64,000 nucleotides of DNA, from contig OY725495.1 in NCBI GenBank assembly GCA_963281255.1, positions 2,356,001 to 2,420,000 of the forward strand, read 5' to 3'. Every line of letters begins with the position of its first letter. Positions within the stretch are counted from its first letter, which is position 1. This DNA is from Aphrocallistes beatrix. Lineage: Eukaryota; Porifera; Hexactinellida; Sceptrulophora; Aphrocallistidae. Below the pieces are notes generated by a model. The model did not search any database. It was given only the letters and a program-made list of their open reading frames with translations, and was not told the DNA's origin. Below are positions 1-11,340 of this stretch, piece by piece. The position numbers were made by a program, and so were the translations under genes.

Positions 1-852
1 CTAACAATTCTCTTCTTGAAGTGCTGCTTCAGCCATTCAATGCTGACATTGGCAGTATGTGGCGTTGCACCGTCCTGCTGGAACCATTGTCTGTTCAAGG
101 TAGACTTGAATCTGCTCTGAAGCTCTGTCCAAAACTTGTCAAAAACCTCAACGTATCGTTCTGAGTTCACGGTTACAGCCACTCCATTTTTCTCTAAAAA
201 GAATGGGCCAATAATCCCTCTTGAAGATATCGCAACCCATGCTGTGACCTTGCATGAATGGAGTGGTCTTTCAGCAACTTCTACAGGAGGCGAAGTACCC
301 CAATAGACATTATTTTTGAATTCACTTGACCGTCCAAGTGAAAGTGGGCCTCGTCAGTTGTCCAGAGATTTGTCAAAAATGTGTCCGACTCCTCAATCTT
401 GTCGAGCAGAACTTTTGCCATTTCCTTTCTCCTATTTCTTATCAGCTTCAGAAAGCTTCTGGTGTGTTTGTATCCGGTATGGGAACATGCCCAGATCTTC
501 AGTCATCACTCTCATCATTGTAGACCTTGATATGGGTTTGTGACCTTTTTCTGGTCGATCGTTTCGGTGACTGTTCAACCGACTCCCGAACCATAGCAAT
601 AACTTGGGATGTGCGGCGTCTCTTTCTCCCAGAATGAGTTTCTCTGTCTTCACACTTCTTATTAAGGTTTTTGACAGTGCCTGCATATTGAAACTTCTTC
701 ACCATCTTGAATATGCCGGACTTGGTTGGGGGTAGTTCCATCCCGAAAACATGTACAAAGTTCTGTTGCGTTTTTGCGAACGACTTTGTCTCTAAATATT
801 TCTGAACACACCATACTCGCTCTTGAGTTGTCCACTGCCTTGTTTTTGGCAT
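1..852 (-). pseudogene. DUF4817-type mariner/IS630-superfamily transposase, frameshifted, C-terminus outside window
   Basis: A DDE transposase relic reads leftward. The N-terminal helix-turn-helix (from MPKTRQWTTQERVWCV, start near 852) matches the DUF4817 type common in the salmon louse. Near 555 the frame shifts, and the second DNA-binding half continues in another frame (TEDLGMFPYRIQ). The catalytic core follows: a first acidic site in DEAHFHLDGQ near 310-330 and a second in QQDGATPHTA near 70-90. The third acidic residue would lie beyond base 1. At least two frame changes make it non-functional. The ancestral protein would cut and paste its own element in the nucleus. The family call is firm; the host guess from it is inference. 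Confidence 0.85.
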
Positions 853-961
853 ATCAGAGGTATTAGCTAACATAGTATTTGAAAATATTATTGGGTTATA
901 ATTAAAACTAACCAAAAAGGTTCAAAACAGAAATAGATTTCCATTTTTTTGAACCACCTTG
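1..961 (-). mobile_element. Mariner-like transposon, one end in window
   Basis: The element ends at 961 with the terminal sequence CAAGGTGGTTCAAAAAAATG on the minus strand, next to TA at 962-963. The DNA that follows is the interior of the TTAA1 repeat. Intact TTAA1 copies read ATTATAGGTAAAG at this point, so the element sits at a TA, as mariner-type transposons do. The other end is outside the window. Confidence 0.75.
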
Positions 962-1696
962 TAGGTAAAGTTCGGGCACAATATCTCTCTATGGTCCCGA
1001 AAGAGGGCGATGTCATATCTTAAAAACTATTGAAGATATATAATCTATTTTATTCTTAACTAAAAGGATGTATGCGAAAATATATAGGTTCATCAAACAT
1101 TCCTTTGTCAAAAAATAAATAATTCTCGACTTATCATTGATTTAATTGTAATACAAATTCTATGGAGAACTTTGAATATATTAGAAAATGGCGAATCTAA
1201 TCACTAAATATGTGTCCAAATGTGGCTATTATGCTAAATAGTAATGAATACAATTGTCGTTAATAATGTGTACAGAAAAATTGGTGAACTTTTGATAATT
1301 ATTTTTACATTACATTTTTCGCACTTTTTTGCCCTTTTTTTTCGGACACCGATAAAATTTACAATTTTTGTCATTTTAACTTTCTTCTGGTCCTATGAAG
1401 TTGCAAACATGGTAGACTATCTATGATTCGATTTTGGAAGCATTTGATTCCTTGGTATGTCCTAAACAATTATTTGAGTGCCCGAATTTCTACAATTAAG
1501 ATGTGCTAGCGGAAAACGAAAAAAACAGACTTTGAGACACTGTATCTCAGAAACTAGAAATGAGAATCAAAAACGGTTTGGAATTTGCCAGTATTTCTTG
1601 ACGCAGATACCTCCCCACGCTTAACATTTCTTATAGCTCTACTTTCATCGTATGCTGTTGCCAAATCATATGTTTTTTCGAGGGCGGTATCCTTAA
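962..1696 (-). repeat. TTAA1 repeat, half copy broken by the mariner-like insertion
   Basis: Matches the right-hand part of the copy at 34955-36889, in the same orientation, including the terminal TCGAGGGCGGTATCC followed by TTAA at 1693-1696. The missing half should lie left of the window, beyond the mariner-like element. No coding capacity is seen. Confidence 0.85.
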
Positions 1697-1744
1697 CTAG
1701 ACTTTCAGAGACTCACCTAGAGAGATACTTTCTAATACGCCAGA

Positions 1745-1965
1745 TATTATATATGCAGTAGAAGTAGGAGGCAACCTTGCTGACCTGAATAGACATTGAG
1801 AGGGTGTTGTCTAGCCAAGGTCCTAGATTTCATACTTCTTTGGAAGAAGAGATTCTCGACCCACCAACAGAGATGATAATAGTTTGAACATTATATAGTT
1901 GTTGACGAGTCCCTATTATAATGAACTTAGTCTTGGTCTCATTGATAAGCAACTTGGTGGTGAGG
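1745..1965 (-). pseudogene. Non-LTR retrotransposon reverse transcriptase fragment (CR1/jockey-like)
   Basis: Reverse-complement translation gives a stretch typical of the region after the RT palm in CR1/jockey/L2-type elements: LLINETKTKFIIIGTRQQL, then a block ending NLGPWLDNTLSM. One stop lies between the blocks (before NLGPWLD). Only about 70 residues remain. The endonuclease half of a similar element lies at 24.65-28.86 kb, but I cannot show they are the same family. Confidence 0.65.
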
Positions 1966-2002
1966 ACCCAGGAACGGATCGCAGAGATGCAAGATTGACT
2001 GG

Positions 2003-2275
2003 ATGAGAAGGCAGAATCTTCATCGAGTTTATAAAAAAGATAGACCTGAGTATGTCAGCATAGCAGTGCATGTCAGGGAGGTGGTACATAATAAGGTCGA
2101 AAAGAGGACCAAGACAAGAACCCTGAGGAACTCTGTGTTAGACCGGGATATTGAATTAGAACCCTTTAATCGAGACGAATTGAGTCATATCAGAGAGTTA
2201 AGATTCAAACCAAGACAGAGAAGAGTCACATATGCCGAAATGAGAAATGAGATGAAACTGAAGACGAATGAGTAA
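2003..2275 (+). other. Unrecognised 90-codon ORF
   Basis: An ATG-initiated frame rich in Arg, Lys and Glu, ending at TAA and followed by repeat DNA. No domain, signal peptide or membrane segment is seen. It begins just beyond the RT fragment on the other strand and may be chance coding inside decayed TE sequence. Confidence 0.2.
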
Positions 2276-2284
2276 AAAGTTATC

Positions 2285-3651
2285 TGCAAAACTGCATTTG
2301 TAATTGAATTAACTCAAGTAATAAAAATATTTTTTTGAAATTGTTCAATTTTCAAAGAAAAATCGGAAAATGTGCACAACCCTTTAGATAATTTTCAAAT
2401 TCTTTCATAAAGGGGTGATCTGTCGAATGAACAGATAGCTTTTTGAAACTAGGAAATAGGTAACGATTCAGACTGAAGTTCGTGCAAAATTTTATTGCAA
2501 TTTCGACACTATTTTTTAGAATTATCTTTTTATTGGTCTAAAGACGACACATCTTAAATGCTTAATGTCCCACATATATTTAACAGTGCCAGATCATCAT
2601 TATAATGCTGAATTCATGCTCAGCTCTAGATTCCCAGCAATTTGATATACAGGCAGCCCTCGCCGTTCGCGGGTTTGTCATTCGCGGTTTCGACTATTCG
2701 CGGAAATTTTTTTAGTCTTGTTTTGCTATTCGCGACTCGTTCCCTCGACTATTCGCGGTTTTCGTTACTCTCTTTAGTAGTTTCATAGGCTACCATAAGT
2801 CCATAACCTTATACGTATATCCATATTATCCTGGCAATAGCATTTACTGCTTCTATTGCTCTATACTAATACTAGACTCTATTGTTTCTACGTATATATA
2901 TAATTTATAATTTTCTACTAAATAATTACATCAAGCATAAAAGGAAATTGGTTGGTGATTGAAAGGCTAGACATCACTATTTAGGTATGGTACTGAGGTT
3001 TGCTACTAGGGGATCAATATCTTTCATTTATCACTTCATTTATTATTACCATTTCACTTGTGCCAGTGTTTGTATCAGTATTACAGCTTAACTATTGAAT
3101 CAATAACGTATTTAGCAAACTGTATCTAGCGTCGTATTTATAATATAGGAACGTAACCCACGATTCTCATTGAACATAACGTCTTGCCGTTTGCGATTTT
3201 TCCATTCGCGGCAATTCTCAGGAACGTAACCCCCGCGAACGGCGAGGGATACCTGTATATTGACAATATTTGGAAAGATTTTTGTTTCACCGTGCTTTGC
3301 AACGGCTTTTTTCACATTCCTAGCCGTTGCTAGGAACAGGCAGCCAAAATATTCTCCAAGTATGGTCTATATATATCAAATGGCTGGAAATTTATTGCTG
3401 AGCACGAATTTAGTATTAAAATAACGATCTGGCATGGTCAAATAAAGTTATACTGCAAGTATATATGGGATTTCGGCGGATACTATCGGACGTGGTCATT
3501 TTTGAGAAGCGTTAAAATATTTTTCCCAACGAAAATCTGCTTCTAAATATTGTTGCTACGAAATAGGAAAGAAAAATTTAATTGGGTTAAAATTGAAAAT
3601 TCTATTCATTATTCTCTCCATCCAACCATTTCGTGCAAGAATAATTGAGTA
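2285..3651 (-). repeat. TTAA2 repeat copy, first part, split by gypsy element 1
   Basis: Holds the family's diagnostic blocks: the notice-length palindrome module (arms around 2615-2650 and 3256-3420) and the GATTTCGGCGGATACTATCG block at 3470. It breaks at 3651 where the gypsy 1 LTR begins. The family's terminal block ending AACACCAACCTT resumes at 9572, so gypsy 1 inserted here. A Tigger-like MITE lies inside it at 2650-3255. Confidence 0.65.
2650..3255. mobile_element. Tigger/pogo-like non-autonomous element (606 bp)
   Basis: Terminal inverted repeats begin CAGGCAGCCCTCGCCGTTCG on the left and, read inward, CAGGTATCCCTCGCCGTTCG on the right, with TA on both sides (2648-2649 and 3256-3257). 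Removing the element with one TA restores the TTAA2 palindrome module exactly as other copies have it. No transposase is encoded. The TIR style fits Tigger/pogo-type Tc1/mariner elements. Confidence 0.85.
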
Positions 3652-3752
3652 TGTGTATTATATCACTAGTACACCCTCACTGGGTGGTCTCTACTACTTA
3701 TAGGTCCAGTACTTTAGCTTAGGTCTCTTAGGATAAATACCAAGAATAGTAA
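3652..3752 (+). repeat. 5' LTR of gypsy 1, part shared with the 3' copy
   Basis: Starts TGTGTATTATATCACTAGTA and matches the 3' copy for about 100 bp with a few differences. The LTR probably runs on toward about 3860, but the truncated 3' copy cannot confirm its end, and I could not identify a primer-binding site. Confidence 0.75.
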
Positions 3753-4052
3753 CTTTAGCTAGTTCCTAGATACATATATTCACTTGTGTTTATCTTTTTT
3801 ATACACAAGCTTTTTCTTAATCGGCTTTAACATAAACACAAGTGTTATCAGGTAATGGCCACTCCAATCGCCGTTAGTATACCTTCCCTTAGATAAGGAC
3901 AAACAATAGCCTCATCGCAGCCCTTTTTACCGCTGCCGTGTCTACTCTCATCGGAACCGATGGAGGGGAGAAGGCGGCTATTAGACTACTTCCGGCCTAC
4001 GTGAAGAGGGGAAAACCTGAAGAGAAAGTTCGTAGTATTAAAGGAACTCAAG

Positions 4053-4596
4053 TTGGACACTATTGCCGCCGCCTTCGAATACCTTAAGGAGCGACTAGAT
4101 CCCGAGAAAGACACATTCCCAGCGGCTGAGAGATTTCGTACCATGACATGGCCACCGAGAGAATTAGCTACGGATTTTCTGGTGAGATATCTCGACGAAG
4201 CGCTCCAAGCCGAACAAACACCTAAACAAGCGTGTGTTTTTCGTGACTCAGATGCCCCATGAGGTACAAGCTAAACTCAAGGAGTGGATTAGAAAACGGG
4301 AAGGAGAAATGTCAGAGGATGGTGCAATGAAGATGGCTGGGGAGGTAAACAGGGCTCTTCTCCTTAAAGATATTCCCTTGAGGAGAATCGCACGCATAGA
4401 AATTTCAAAGAGGGACAACGAGAGAGAAATCCAAGAATCTGAAAGTGATGCAGACACGGCACTACTCAAAGGGAACCAAGATTGGGAACGAAACCGAACA
4501 AGTAGTTTTGAAGTAGATAGGGAGGTAAATGTTGTGAACTACCGAAGACTAGGCCCCCAGAACGAGGGCGGGCTGCATTGCAAAATCAAGGATTGA
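4053..4596 (+). pseudogene. Gag-like ORF of gypsy 1, one frameshift
   Basis: Two overlapping frames (4053-4262 and 4234-4596) join near 4240 into one hydrophilic, helix-rich protein that resembles gypsy capsid regions (for example TMTWPPRELATDFLVRYLDE, then VQAKLKEWIRKREGEM). The nucleocapsid zinc knuckle is not seen. It lies directly before the protease, as gag does. The assignment rests mainly on position and composition. Confidence 0.6.
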
Positions 4597-4602
4597 CATG
4601 CT

Positions 4603-5166
4603 ATGGTTCCTGAAAACCGTATCATCTCGCTAGAAATTGTCCAGAGCGCAGGTACTACGATAGCTCCCAACGGACTGGATATCGCCCGAATCGTTTCCCT
4701 GATAGATGGGATCGCAAGAGACACCAAGCGAACTGGAAAGGTAAATAATGAAGTGTCAATAGGAGCTGGCGCGGTCTCTGTACAGGTCATGATAAGAAGG
4801 GAACGGCTAACCGCAATCCTGGATACAGGTGCAAGCCCCTGCGTAATGGACAGCAACACAGCAAAGAGAACGAAACTATTCGAATCGATGGTCCCAGTCC
4901 CTTCAGACGTATATGGGCTTTGTAATAACCCTGTCCCTGTCCTAGGCTATGCCCAGGCCAAAATACATATAGAAAAGGGAGAGCCAACACTCCAACGAAT
5001 CCAGATTTTGGACACAGACGAACCAACCCTATTGTTAGGTAGAATATTTAAGCAGAAACTGGGCTCTGTTGAGTTTGACTTCAGGAGAGGTCGTGTCAAA
5101 CTAGGCAAGTATTGGACGGACATAGAATGCACAGTTGAAGGATCCACACCCCTGACGAGGTCGTAG
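4603..5166 (+). pseudogene. Retroviral-type aspartic protease of gypsy 1
   Basis: The open frame has the active-site motif AILDTGASPCVMD near residues 69-81 and the second-loop motif TLLLGRIF near residue 142, the two hallmarks of retropepsins. It would have cleaved the polyprotein. It ends at a TAG at 5164, and pol-like coding continues after it until the foldback insertion at 5235. Confidence 0.8.
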
Positions 5167-5234
5167 GTGGTCAAGCGTGCTGAAGAACTCGACGAGAGTG
5201 CAAGAAAGGAAACGGAAGAACTAATTGGTCCAGA

Positions 5235-6802
5235 CATGGCCTACTTAATATACGGCTATATATGTCACCGAGAAGGCCATTAAACGAAGAGACCAGTTTT
5301 AACAGTCAAAATTTAATTAGAATGATAAATCAAAAACCGCTTCCGATAGACATTTGAAATGTATTATCACCATATCAAACATTACATCAGAGTATCCAAT
5401 TCCACTGTCATAAATTTGATATGTCATCATGTGATTGCGCAATAGGCTCTTTCTAGAGCATAAAATGCTGCTGTTCTAGCTCATATTAAACATCGTTATC
5501 TGCATGTCTAATGTTTGATTTTTTGAAAGAACAACAATAGGAAGACCTCAAGCCAAAAAGTCTGAAAATTTTAGTTAAAATGTATATGCATTCCTCAGTT
5601 GCTATGGAAACAAAAGATTGCATGTTTAAACAATAACTCGAAAAGTATAGATCGTACACACTAAGATTTTATACCATTTAATCCGTAAACTATTACTTCC
5701 TATATAAGAATAATACTATTCACATGTTTATTTTCAATATGTTCTGAGTTATCTAGGATTTTGTCACATCTCATTACTTCTATATATATCGTGATAAAAT
5801 CTTAGATAACTCAGAACATATTGAAAATAAACATGTGAATAGTATTATTCTTATATAGGAAGTAATAGTTTACGGATTAAATGGTATAAAATATTGGTGT
5901 ATACGATCAATATCTTTCGAGTTATCGCTTAAACATGCAATTGTTTGTTTCCATAGCAACTGAGGAATGCATAGAAATTCTAGCTAAAATTTTCAGACTT
6001 TTTGGCTTGAGGTCTTATTATTGTTGTTCTATCAAAAAATCAAACATTAGAAATTCAGATAATGATGTTTAATATGAGCTAGAACAGCAAAGTTTTCTGC
6101 TCTAAATAGGAGTCTATTGCGCAATCACATAATGGCATATCAAATTTTTGACAGCCGAATTGGATGCTCTGATATAATGTTTGTATATGGTGATACTACA
6201 TTTCAAATGTCTATCGGAAGCGGTTTTTGATTTATCGTTTTAATTAAATTTTGACTGTGTTAAAACTGACCTCTTCGTTTTATTGCCTTCTCGGTGACAT
6301 ACACTACCCTACCAAAAGTATTCGTACACCTCAATATTTCCCATTAAAATAGTACTAAATGCGTCTATTACTGAACTGTCATGCAGTTAAACTAGACGAG
6401 ATACAGTATATTTGATTTCAGATTCGTATTCTACGCATTTGAATTACCTATTTTAGAGTTTTCAAATCAATTAAGTTTTAACTATGCCGAAATTTATCAT
6501 CCTGTGCTACCCTGTGTCACCTATCACCATCTGCTACAGTGGTTGAGACTCTAGAAAAGTGGTACATGGTGGCACAGGTCGGGAATTTATCCTTGGCAAT
6601 TAGCAATTGATTTGAAACTTCGAAAATAGGTAATTTACATGCGTAGAATACGAATCTGAAATCAAATATACTATATCTCTTATATTTTAACTGCATGATC
6701 ATTCTTCAATATAGCCATTTTAGTACTATATTAATGGGAAATATTGAGGTGTACGAATACTTTTGTTAGGGCAGTGTATATAGCCGTATATTAAGTAGGT
6801 CA
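5235..6802. mobile_element. Foldback DNA element with 9-bp target duplication, inside gypsy 1 pol
   Basis: Two arms of roughly 500 bp are reverse complements about a centre near 5775; for example CCGCTTCCGATAGACATTTG at 5338 recurs inverted near 6210. Outer ends share CCTACTTAATATACGGCTAT. The 9 bp TGGTCCAGA occur at 5226-5234 and 6803-6811, and removing the element lets the gypsy reading frame run on. A 9-bp duplication with long inverted arms suggests a MULE-type foldback, while 8 bp would suggest hAT. No coding is seen. Confidence 0.85.
6302..6776. mobile_element. Tc1-like MITE (475 bp) nested in the foldback element
   Basis: Ends are CACTACCCTACCAAAAGTAT and, read inward from the right, CACTGCCCTAACAAAAGTAT, classic Tc1-type termini, with TA at 6300-6301 and 6777-6778. 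Inverted similarity extends more than 200 bp inward. It splits the right outer arm of the foldback, so it is younger. No ORF of note. Confidence 0.88.
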
Positions 6803-6812
6803 TGGTCCAGAG

Positions 6813-7497
6813 TTGACAGAAGGGCAAAGAACTAAGGTCGGAACTTTGACGCAGCATTACGAAGGAATCTTCTCTCGAAATAGAAGGCAACCTACCCGAA
6901 CCAAGCTAGACGTACACCACGCTATCGTCACCGCTGACAATCACCCACAAAGTACTAGACCACGTAGAGTGCCACCTAGCTGGGAAACGGAGATTAACAG
7001 CCAGTTTGAGGAGATGATGTGCGCCGATCAGCCAATATGTAGACCTAGTAACTCGCCGTGGAGTTCTGATGTGGTGTTGGTCAATATGATGGACGGTAGT
7101 CTGAGATTTGCCATTGACAATCGACGCTTGAACGCGATAACGAAACGAGATCAGTAGTCTGTCTAATCCCCAAAGTATCTTCGACAAACTGAAAGGTAGC
7201 CGTTTCTTTAGTAAGCTGGATATCGCTAGCGCATACTGGACTGTACCAATCCGGGAACCAGATATTGAGAAGACCGCGTTCCACACCCCGCGTGGTATGT
7301 TCGAAGTTATGGTAATTCCGTTTGGCTTGTGTAATAGTCAGTCCACCTTTCAAAGACTAATGGACCGGGCATTGAAAGGAGCTTCAAACGCCGAAAGTTT
7401 CGTGGATGACATATTAATATTTTCCAACAGCTTTGAAGAGCATCTGGGCATAAATAGTATTGGGACGAACAATGCGAGCAGGCGTTCGACAACCTAA
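6813..7497 (+). pseudogene. Reverse transcriptase of gypsy 1, frameshifted
   Basis: The first frame covers fingers and early palm up to DGSLRFAIDNRRLNAITKRD, then stops near 7157. Other frames continue with KLDIASAYWTVPI (a palm aspartate), the PRGMFEVMVIPFGLCNS block and the catalytic box FVDD. Tyr of the usual YxDD is replaced by Phe, which some gypsy elements allow. Frame changes near 7157 and 7297, and a break after 7490, leave it inactive. Confidence 0.85.
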
Positions 7498-7509
7498 GAC
7501 ATCGGTTAT

Positions 7510-7982
7510 TAAAAGAGCCTGTGATACTCACTTATCCGCATTTGGAACGGGAGTTTCACATCGAAACAGATGCTTTCGCGACCGGGGTCGGATCTGTACT
7601 CGGAAAGATGGATGAAAGGACAGGAAAGGTCAGACCAATTGAATATTTTTCCTTTTCTCTCAGCCCAAGTCAGCGCAACTACTCAGCTGGTCAACTGGAA
7701 GCGTGGGCAGTCAATGCAGCGACAAGTAAATTGGCCTTCTACCTGAAGGGAGCGATTAGAGTTGTCCTGCATACTAATCACTGTCCTTTGAAATGGATCA
7801 TAGCCCAAAAGGATCCCAAACCTACGTTTAGTCGAGGGCTCATGGAACTACTACAAGGGTTGCCCCTGCGTATAGAGACTCGTGCCGGCGAGGATAACAT
7901 CGAATTTATTTCAAATCTGTTCGAGAGAATCCCTACAACTAAAAATCGAGAGGAAACAGCAAGAGGATCCAGTAATTCGTGA
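7510..7982 (+). pseudogene. RNase H domain of gypsy 1
   Basis: Shows the gypsy RNase H pattern: IETDAFATGVGSVL (catalytic Asp), a block ending SPSQRNYSAGQLEAWAV, and LHTNHCPLKWI where the usual motif is TDH, so that aspartate is changed to Asn. It lies right after the RT with a short connecting deletion, which removes the usual connection domain. Confidence 0.8.
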
Positions 7983-8039
7983 CGCTCTAAGCCAAATACA
8001 GAGCAAAAGAGAAGTAACCAAGGGACAATTGAAGAAAAG

Positions 8040-9110
8040 TTGAGCATACAAAACGGAATTCTTCTATTCGAAGATCGAATTATCGTACCCCAAAGACTAC
8101 ACCTAAAAGTACTAGAAGCGGTACATTCACAGCATCACCTCAGAACGCACGGAACTCTACAATCCTTCCGGAAGTCGTATTTCTGGATGAAAATGACTCG
8201 AGATACACGGATATATTGTCGTGGATGTCTCACTTGTCAACGAGCTAAGCCTATGAACACTATGTAGTAGGGAACCAGTTCAGGAAATGGACATCAGTAA
8301 GGGCATACCAGGCTACGCCGTTGGGATCGATGTCGGTACCCTACCTTGGGCGGAAGGCGGCTATCGTTACTTCCTCCTGATGGTAGACCTATTTACCAGA
8401 TATGTAGAGCTATTCCCGCTGGCAGATCAAGAGGCCAGTAGCTTTGTGAAAGCGTTCGAGCAAGGGTGGATATACAGAAGACATGTGTACCGACAAGAAT
8501 TCTAAGCGTTCAAGGAAGCAGCATAGACGAAGAAAAATTCAGATAATTTTGCCGCTCTCTGGGAAAATAGAGAAGAAGAGGACCACACCATACCATCCTG
8601 AAACCGACGGGATGACCGAACGCAATATAGGAATGGTAAAACAAGTTATTCGTTGCCAACAGCTAGATCGAAGACTTCCAAAAGGGTCATGGCCTTCCCT
8701 GTTAACAGAATTATTTTTCTATTGCCACGGAATGGCCAATACTACAAGCGGTATATCTCCTCACATGTTAGTTCGCGGGCAGCAACCACAATCCCCCATT
8801 GACTCCTGGTGCGATACACTCAAAGAAGGGGAAATGAATTCCCATGAAAAATATTTGGGTTCCCTCAAATCGAAGCAAGAAGCTCACCGCAAAATCGCAC
8901 AGGAGAGTATCAAGCGAAATCTCAAAAGGGTACGGCTAAAGAGAAATCAAGGAAGGAACACCTCACGCGTCCAACCGGTGACTATGTAATGCCTAAAAGA
9001 AACATATTGCAGGACTCGTTGGCTCCACGCTTTGACGGCCCTTATCCGTAATCAAGCGAAAAGGTCCAAACGTCAAGTTTCGCTTAGCCACACGTGACAA
9101 ATGGGTCCAG
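8040..9110 (+). pseudogene. Integrase of gypsy 1, broken
   Basis: An HHCC zinc-binding domain is visible (HSQHHLRTHG, then CRGCLTCQRAK, within 8130-8260). The catalytic core follows in a later frame with IDVGTLPWAEGGYRYFLLMV, and a third frame has HPETDGMTERNIGMVKQV with the catalytic Glu. The middle Asp region near 8500 is disrupted. C-terminal sequence resembling a GPY/F-type domain (LAPRFDGPY) continues to about 9110. Confidence 0.82.
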
Positions 9111-9471
9111 CTAAACCATAGCAAAGAATATGTCGGCGACCAACCAGCTGTGGTTCAGATAAGACGAAATCAGGAAATGACAATTCTCCCCCAGTTGAAG
9201 AGTACGCAACGAGAAATGAAGACTATCACAACGAGCAGCCCGATCACGGCATCGATAATGAAGGGACACACGAAGCAGGATACGAAAGCTCCAACGGAGT
9301 CACTGATCCGTATGGACTGGAAAGCGTAACGGAGGACGGACCTACAACAAGGAATGCTAGTGCGGAGTTTCGATACCCATCAAGGGAGAGGAGAAAACCC
9401 ACATAGCTCTGCGACTATACAAATTGGGACAGGATGCCAAAGTGACGAATTTAGTAGTAAAGGGGGGGTGA

Positions 9472-9571
9472 TGTTGTATTATATCACTAGTACACCCTCA
9501 CTGGGTGGTCCCTCTACTTATAGGCCCAGTACTTTAGCTTAGGTCACTTAGTATAAATACCAAGAATAGTA
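9472..9571 (+). repeat. 3' LTR of gypsy 1, truncated
   Basis: Begins TGTTGTATTATATCACTAGT after the purine tract and ends at GAATAGTA, where it joins TTAA2 sequence. Only the first 100 bp remain. Confidence 0.8.
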
Positions 9572-11053
9572 TTTTTGCATTTAACTCTCGAGAACAGTTG
9601 CCACACAAAATATCAGAACAAAATAATGAAAACTTTTTGAGTTAGTTCTGGAAGGAAACACCAACCTTTGCTTCAAAATATGGTATCAAAAATTTTCAAC
9701 TTCAAAAGTGTGAAATACTTGCCACTGGTCACCCAAAGATAACCACATCCGATAGTATCTGCCAGAATCCCTGATCTATAACTTCTTCAACCTTGCCAGG
9801 TTATCAATTTATTTCTGAATTCGTGCCCAGCATTGAATTTAATGCGATTTGATATATATATTGATCATATTTGAGGAATATTTTGGTTGTCCGTGTCTAG
9901 CAACAGTAAATAATTTTTTCACATTCCTGGTCATTGCTAGGAACTCGCAGCCAAAGTATTCTCCAAATGTGTCCAATAAATGTATCAAATGGCTGAAAAT
10001 TTAGAGCGGAGCACGAATACATTAAATGCAAAATGTCCCACATATATAACTTCTTTTAACAGTGCCAGATCATCTTTTTAATGATGAATTCATGCTCAGC
10101 ACTAGATTTCCAGCAATTTGATATATATATTGACCATATTTGGAAACATTTTTGTTTGACCGTACCTAGCAACGGCCAGGAATTTTTGCACATTCCTGAC
10201 CGTTGCTAGGAACAGGCAACCAAAATATTCTACAAATATGGTCAATATAGTATATATCAAATTGATGGAAATTTCGTGCTGAGCACGAATTCAGTATTGA
10301 AATAGCGACCTGGCATAGTCAAATTAAGTAATAGATATGGGATTTCGGCGGATACTATCGGACATGTTCATTTTTGGGTCCCCAGTCATAATTGTGCACT
10401 TTTGAAGGTGTCAAGATGTGAAAATATTTGATATGCCATATTTTGAAGTTAAGTACTGCTATAAGTTTTTGATTTAGGATGTTTGGATGTTATTTAATAC
10501 TAGGATACAGCAAAAACTAATGGAAATCAAGCCATTCCGAAGAAAATTGCTTTGTAGCCTGTTTTTAGCACTTTAAAAAATGAATTTTGCAAAGGAGATT
10601 TCTTTAGTTACAAAGGTCGTAGAGCAAAATACTCGACGGTTTTGGAAAGATCTCGTCACGTAGAACAAAATGATAGAGACAGAATTTCGATATTCTGCTT
10701 TAGAAAAACGCTAAAATATTTTCCGTACGAAAATCTGCTTCTAAAATATTGTAGCAACGAAATTGGAAAGAAAAAATTAATTGGGGTAAAATTGAAAATT
10801 CTATTCCTATTATTTTCTTTATTCAACCATTTCGTGCAAGAATAATTGAGTAAAAGAGGCATAAGCCATTGAAGTTTCCTTGAATGTCCTCTATAAATTA
10901 GGTGATTTGGGAAAAAAAAAAAATTCTTGTTTCTTGAGTTCCCGAAATGTATATTTTTGCAGATAACTCATCGAGAACAGTTTCCACAAAAAATTTCAGG
11001 AGAAAATAATGAAAGCTTTTTGAGTTAGTTCTGGAAGGAAACACCAACCTTAA
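9572..11053 (-). repeat. TTAA2-family fragments (mosaic)
   Basis: Bases 9572-9645 look like the outer end of the copy split by gypsy 1. The rest joins several family fragments, including palindrome modules near 9825-10015 and 10085-10295, and a right end AACACCAACC followed by TTAA at 11050-11053. An ORF-sized frame at 10642-10845 recurs inverted at 61172-61375 only because the repeat does. Confidence 0.65.
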
Positions 11054-11199
11054 GATGATGATATGGCATGGTTAAAAGAAGTGATAGATATTAGATATTT
11101 CGCTTCAAAACTACTTTTTTAGTGACACCAGATGGTACAAGTGGCTCTAAGTGGCAAAATATTGGCGTTGAAATTTTAAAAATCGAGATTAATGTTTAG

Positions 11200-11340
11200 A
11201 ACAAAAAATGAATGAATACATAATAAAATATGAATAGCAACAACAGGGGTGGGGTCATTGACTACGTAGCTCCCCCCAAATCCGCCCATAATGTTCTTTG
11301 TGGTATATTGAATCAACAGCTTGAATTCGACTCCACTTAA
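11200..11340 (+). repeat. Segment repeated at 15545-15700
   Basis: About 140 bp, including GGGTGGGGTCATTG and AACAGCTTGAATTCGACTCC, recurs in the same orientation at 15545-15700 with scattered differences. Both copies end at CTCCACTTAA; here that TTAA is where a TTAA2 copy begins, while the other copy is uninterrupted. Function unknown. Confidence 0.7.

Larger units (their letters stand above)
3652..9571 (+). mobile_element. Ty3/gypsy LTR retrotransposon 1, degenerate
   Basis: Direct repeats start at 3652 and 9472, and between them lie gag, protease, RT, RNase H and integrase in gypsy order, all on the plus strand. A polypurine tract (AAAGGGGGGG, near 9459-9469) precedes the 3' repeat. The 3' repeat is cut off after about 100 bp, and the flanking TTAA2 has lost about 115 bp, so a deletion removed the outer end. 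The coding part is broken by stops, frameshifts and a 1.57-kb foldback insertion. Confidence 0.88.
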
